NCBI GenBank assembly: GCA_964444305.1
Contig: CAYUGQ010000073.1
Location: 1-13,783 of the forward strand
Direction: 5' to 3'
Origin: JAKFFN01 sp964444305
GTDB taxonomy: Bacteria > Sumerlaeota > Sumerlaeia > Sumerlaeales > Sumerlaeaceae
DNA length: 13,783 nucleotides
Below are positions 12,995 through 13,783 of this stretch, in pieces. Below the pieces are notes generated by a model. The model was given only the letters and a program-made list of their open reading frames with translations. It did no database searches and had not been told where the DNA came from. Each line of letters starts with the position of its first letter. Within the stretch, counting starts at the first letter, position 1. The translations under genes and the position numbers were made by a program.

Positions 12995-13783
12995 GTGTTG
13001 CTGACGGATGATCGGATTTTAGTGGATCAGGATCGCGTAAGTATTCTTATTGTTGATGACAATGCCAACAACCTGCTGGCTATGGAGGCATCGCTGGAGC
13101 GCCTTGGCGAGGACCTGGTGCGGGCGAACAGTGGACATGAGGCGCTTGAACTTGTGCAGCAGCAGGATTTTGCAGTGGTTCTTCTGGACGTGCAGATGCC
13201 GGGTATGGATGGTCTTGAGACGGCGGAGCGGATCCGGCAGATAGATTCGGCAAAGGACACACCGGTAATTTTTGTTACGGCGGGGGAACTGACGGAAGAT
13301 TTGGTTCATCGGGCTTATGCTGGTGGAGCTGTGGATTTTCTTTTCAAGCCGTATGCGCCGGAAATCATCCGGTCAAAGGTGCAGGTTTTTGTAACACTTT
13401 TTAAGAATTCGCAGAAACTGCGGCGGAGCGTGGAAGAACTTGCTCGGGCTGAGGAGGAAGTCAGGAAGCTGAACCTGGCCTTGGAAAAGCGGGTAGATGA
13501 ACGCACGCGAGAGCTGAAGCAGGCGCTGGAAAACATTGAGGCCAGCGAGAAACGGTATCGGCAATTGGCGGAATCGTTGCCGCAGATCGTCTGGACATCG
13601 GAACCGGATGGTACGATTACGTTTTTTAACAGCCGCTTTTATGAGTATACCGGCCTCGCCCGTCAGATGGATGTTATTAAAGAATGGACGTCGCTGGTCC
13701 ATACCCAGGATCAGGACCTGTTAAGGCATGAATGGCGGCAGTCACTGACGACGGGAACACCGTTCGAACTGGAGTTTCGGCTG
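12995..13783 (+). CDS. Response regulator-PAS signalling protein, probable hybrid histidine kinase (partial)
   Basis: The first 263 codons are visible and the frame runs off the window. Residues about 15-135 form a receiver domain: acidic pair D21-D22, phosphoacceptor D65 in VVLLDVQMPGMDG, T95 and K118 in FKPY. A charged helix with coiled-coil character follows (about 137-185). A PAS domain begins near SEKRYRQLAESLPQIVW and continues to the edge. Proteins built REC-coil-PAS usually end in HisKA and HATPase domains, so a hybrid kinase is likely, but a diguanylate cyclase or phosphatase output is possible. There is no in-frame ATG before the receiver domain. GTG 12995 is chosen because AAGAG stands six bases upstream; TTG 12998 and GTG 13022 are alternatives. 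It is divergent from lpxD, and no target gene is visible. Confidence 0.85.
   Translation, partial: MLLTDDRILVDQDRVSILIVDDNANNLLAMEASLERLGEDLVRANSGHEALELVQQQDFAVVLLDVQMPGMDGLETAERIRQIDSAKDTPVIFVTAGELTEDLVHRAYAGGAVDFLFKPYAPEIIRSKVQVFVTLFKNSQKLRRSVEELARAEEEVRKLNLALEKRVDERTRELKQALENIEASEKRYRQLAESLPQIVWTSEPDGTITFFNSRFYEYTGLARQMDVIKEWTSLVHTQDQDLLRHEWRQSLTTGTPFELEFRL

Noticed and set aside
1..13783. CRISPR arrays, insertion sequences, prophage or defence genes
   Set aside because: No regularly spaced repeats, transposase motifs, terminal inverted repeats, or phage or nuclease-helicase defence proteins were found. Every long sense frame is a housekeeping, envelope or signalling gene.

Overview
The window reads as ordinary chromosomal DNA of a diderm bacterium that makes lipopolysaccharide. 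LpxD and an LptG-type permease need an outer membrane with lipid A. BshC points to bacillithiol as the low-molecular-weight thiol, and two class III prepilins point to a type IV pilus or type II secretion-like pseudopilus. LPS genes, BshC, a NamZ-type muramidase and a planctomycete/verrucomicrobial-style 'GYL-W' membrane protein together suggest the PVC superphylum (possibly Verrucomicrobiota) or a similar phylum. That placement is an inference from gene content, not a sequence match. I see no insertion sequence, phage gene, CRISPR array, tRNA or rRNA.

Layout. 1-1136 (minus): a translationally coupled run of two prepilin genes plus the first codons of a third gene leaving the window. 1137-1452: a divergent control region. 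1453-2568 (plus): ald, closed by a clear intrinsic terminator. 2687-3808 (plus): the lptG-type permease. 3822-4139 (minus): a small three-helix membrane protein. 4197-5930 (plus): a large polytopic membrane protein of the GT-C-like kind. 5938-9972 (minus): a dnaB-bshC-rnhB block, transcribed in that order. 9973-10262: the dnaB upstream region with a cluster of DnaA boxes, bounded by the terminator of the next gene. 10263-12728 (minus): lpxD followed by a NamZ-type muramidase. 12729-12994: a divergent region with phased repeats. 12995-13783 (plus): the N-terminal REC, coil and PAS part of a signalling protein cut by the window edge.

Functional themes: envelope biogenesis (lptG, lpxD, namZ, prepilins, two uncharacterised membrane proteins), replication and genome maintenance (dnaB, rnhB), and small-molecule metabolism (ald, bshC). 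The most interesting non-coding signal is at 10084-10150: two consensus DnaA boxes and two degenerate ones, three of them exactly 21 bp apart, directly upstream of the replicative helicase gene. The plus strand is G-rich over both plus- and minus-strand genes and does not reverse at this point. That favours DnaA control of dnaB over a replication origin. I did not find a convincing new multi-gene system.
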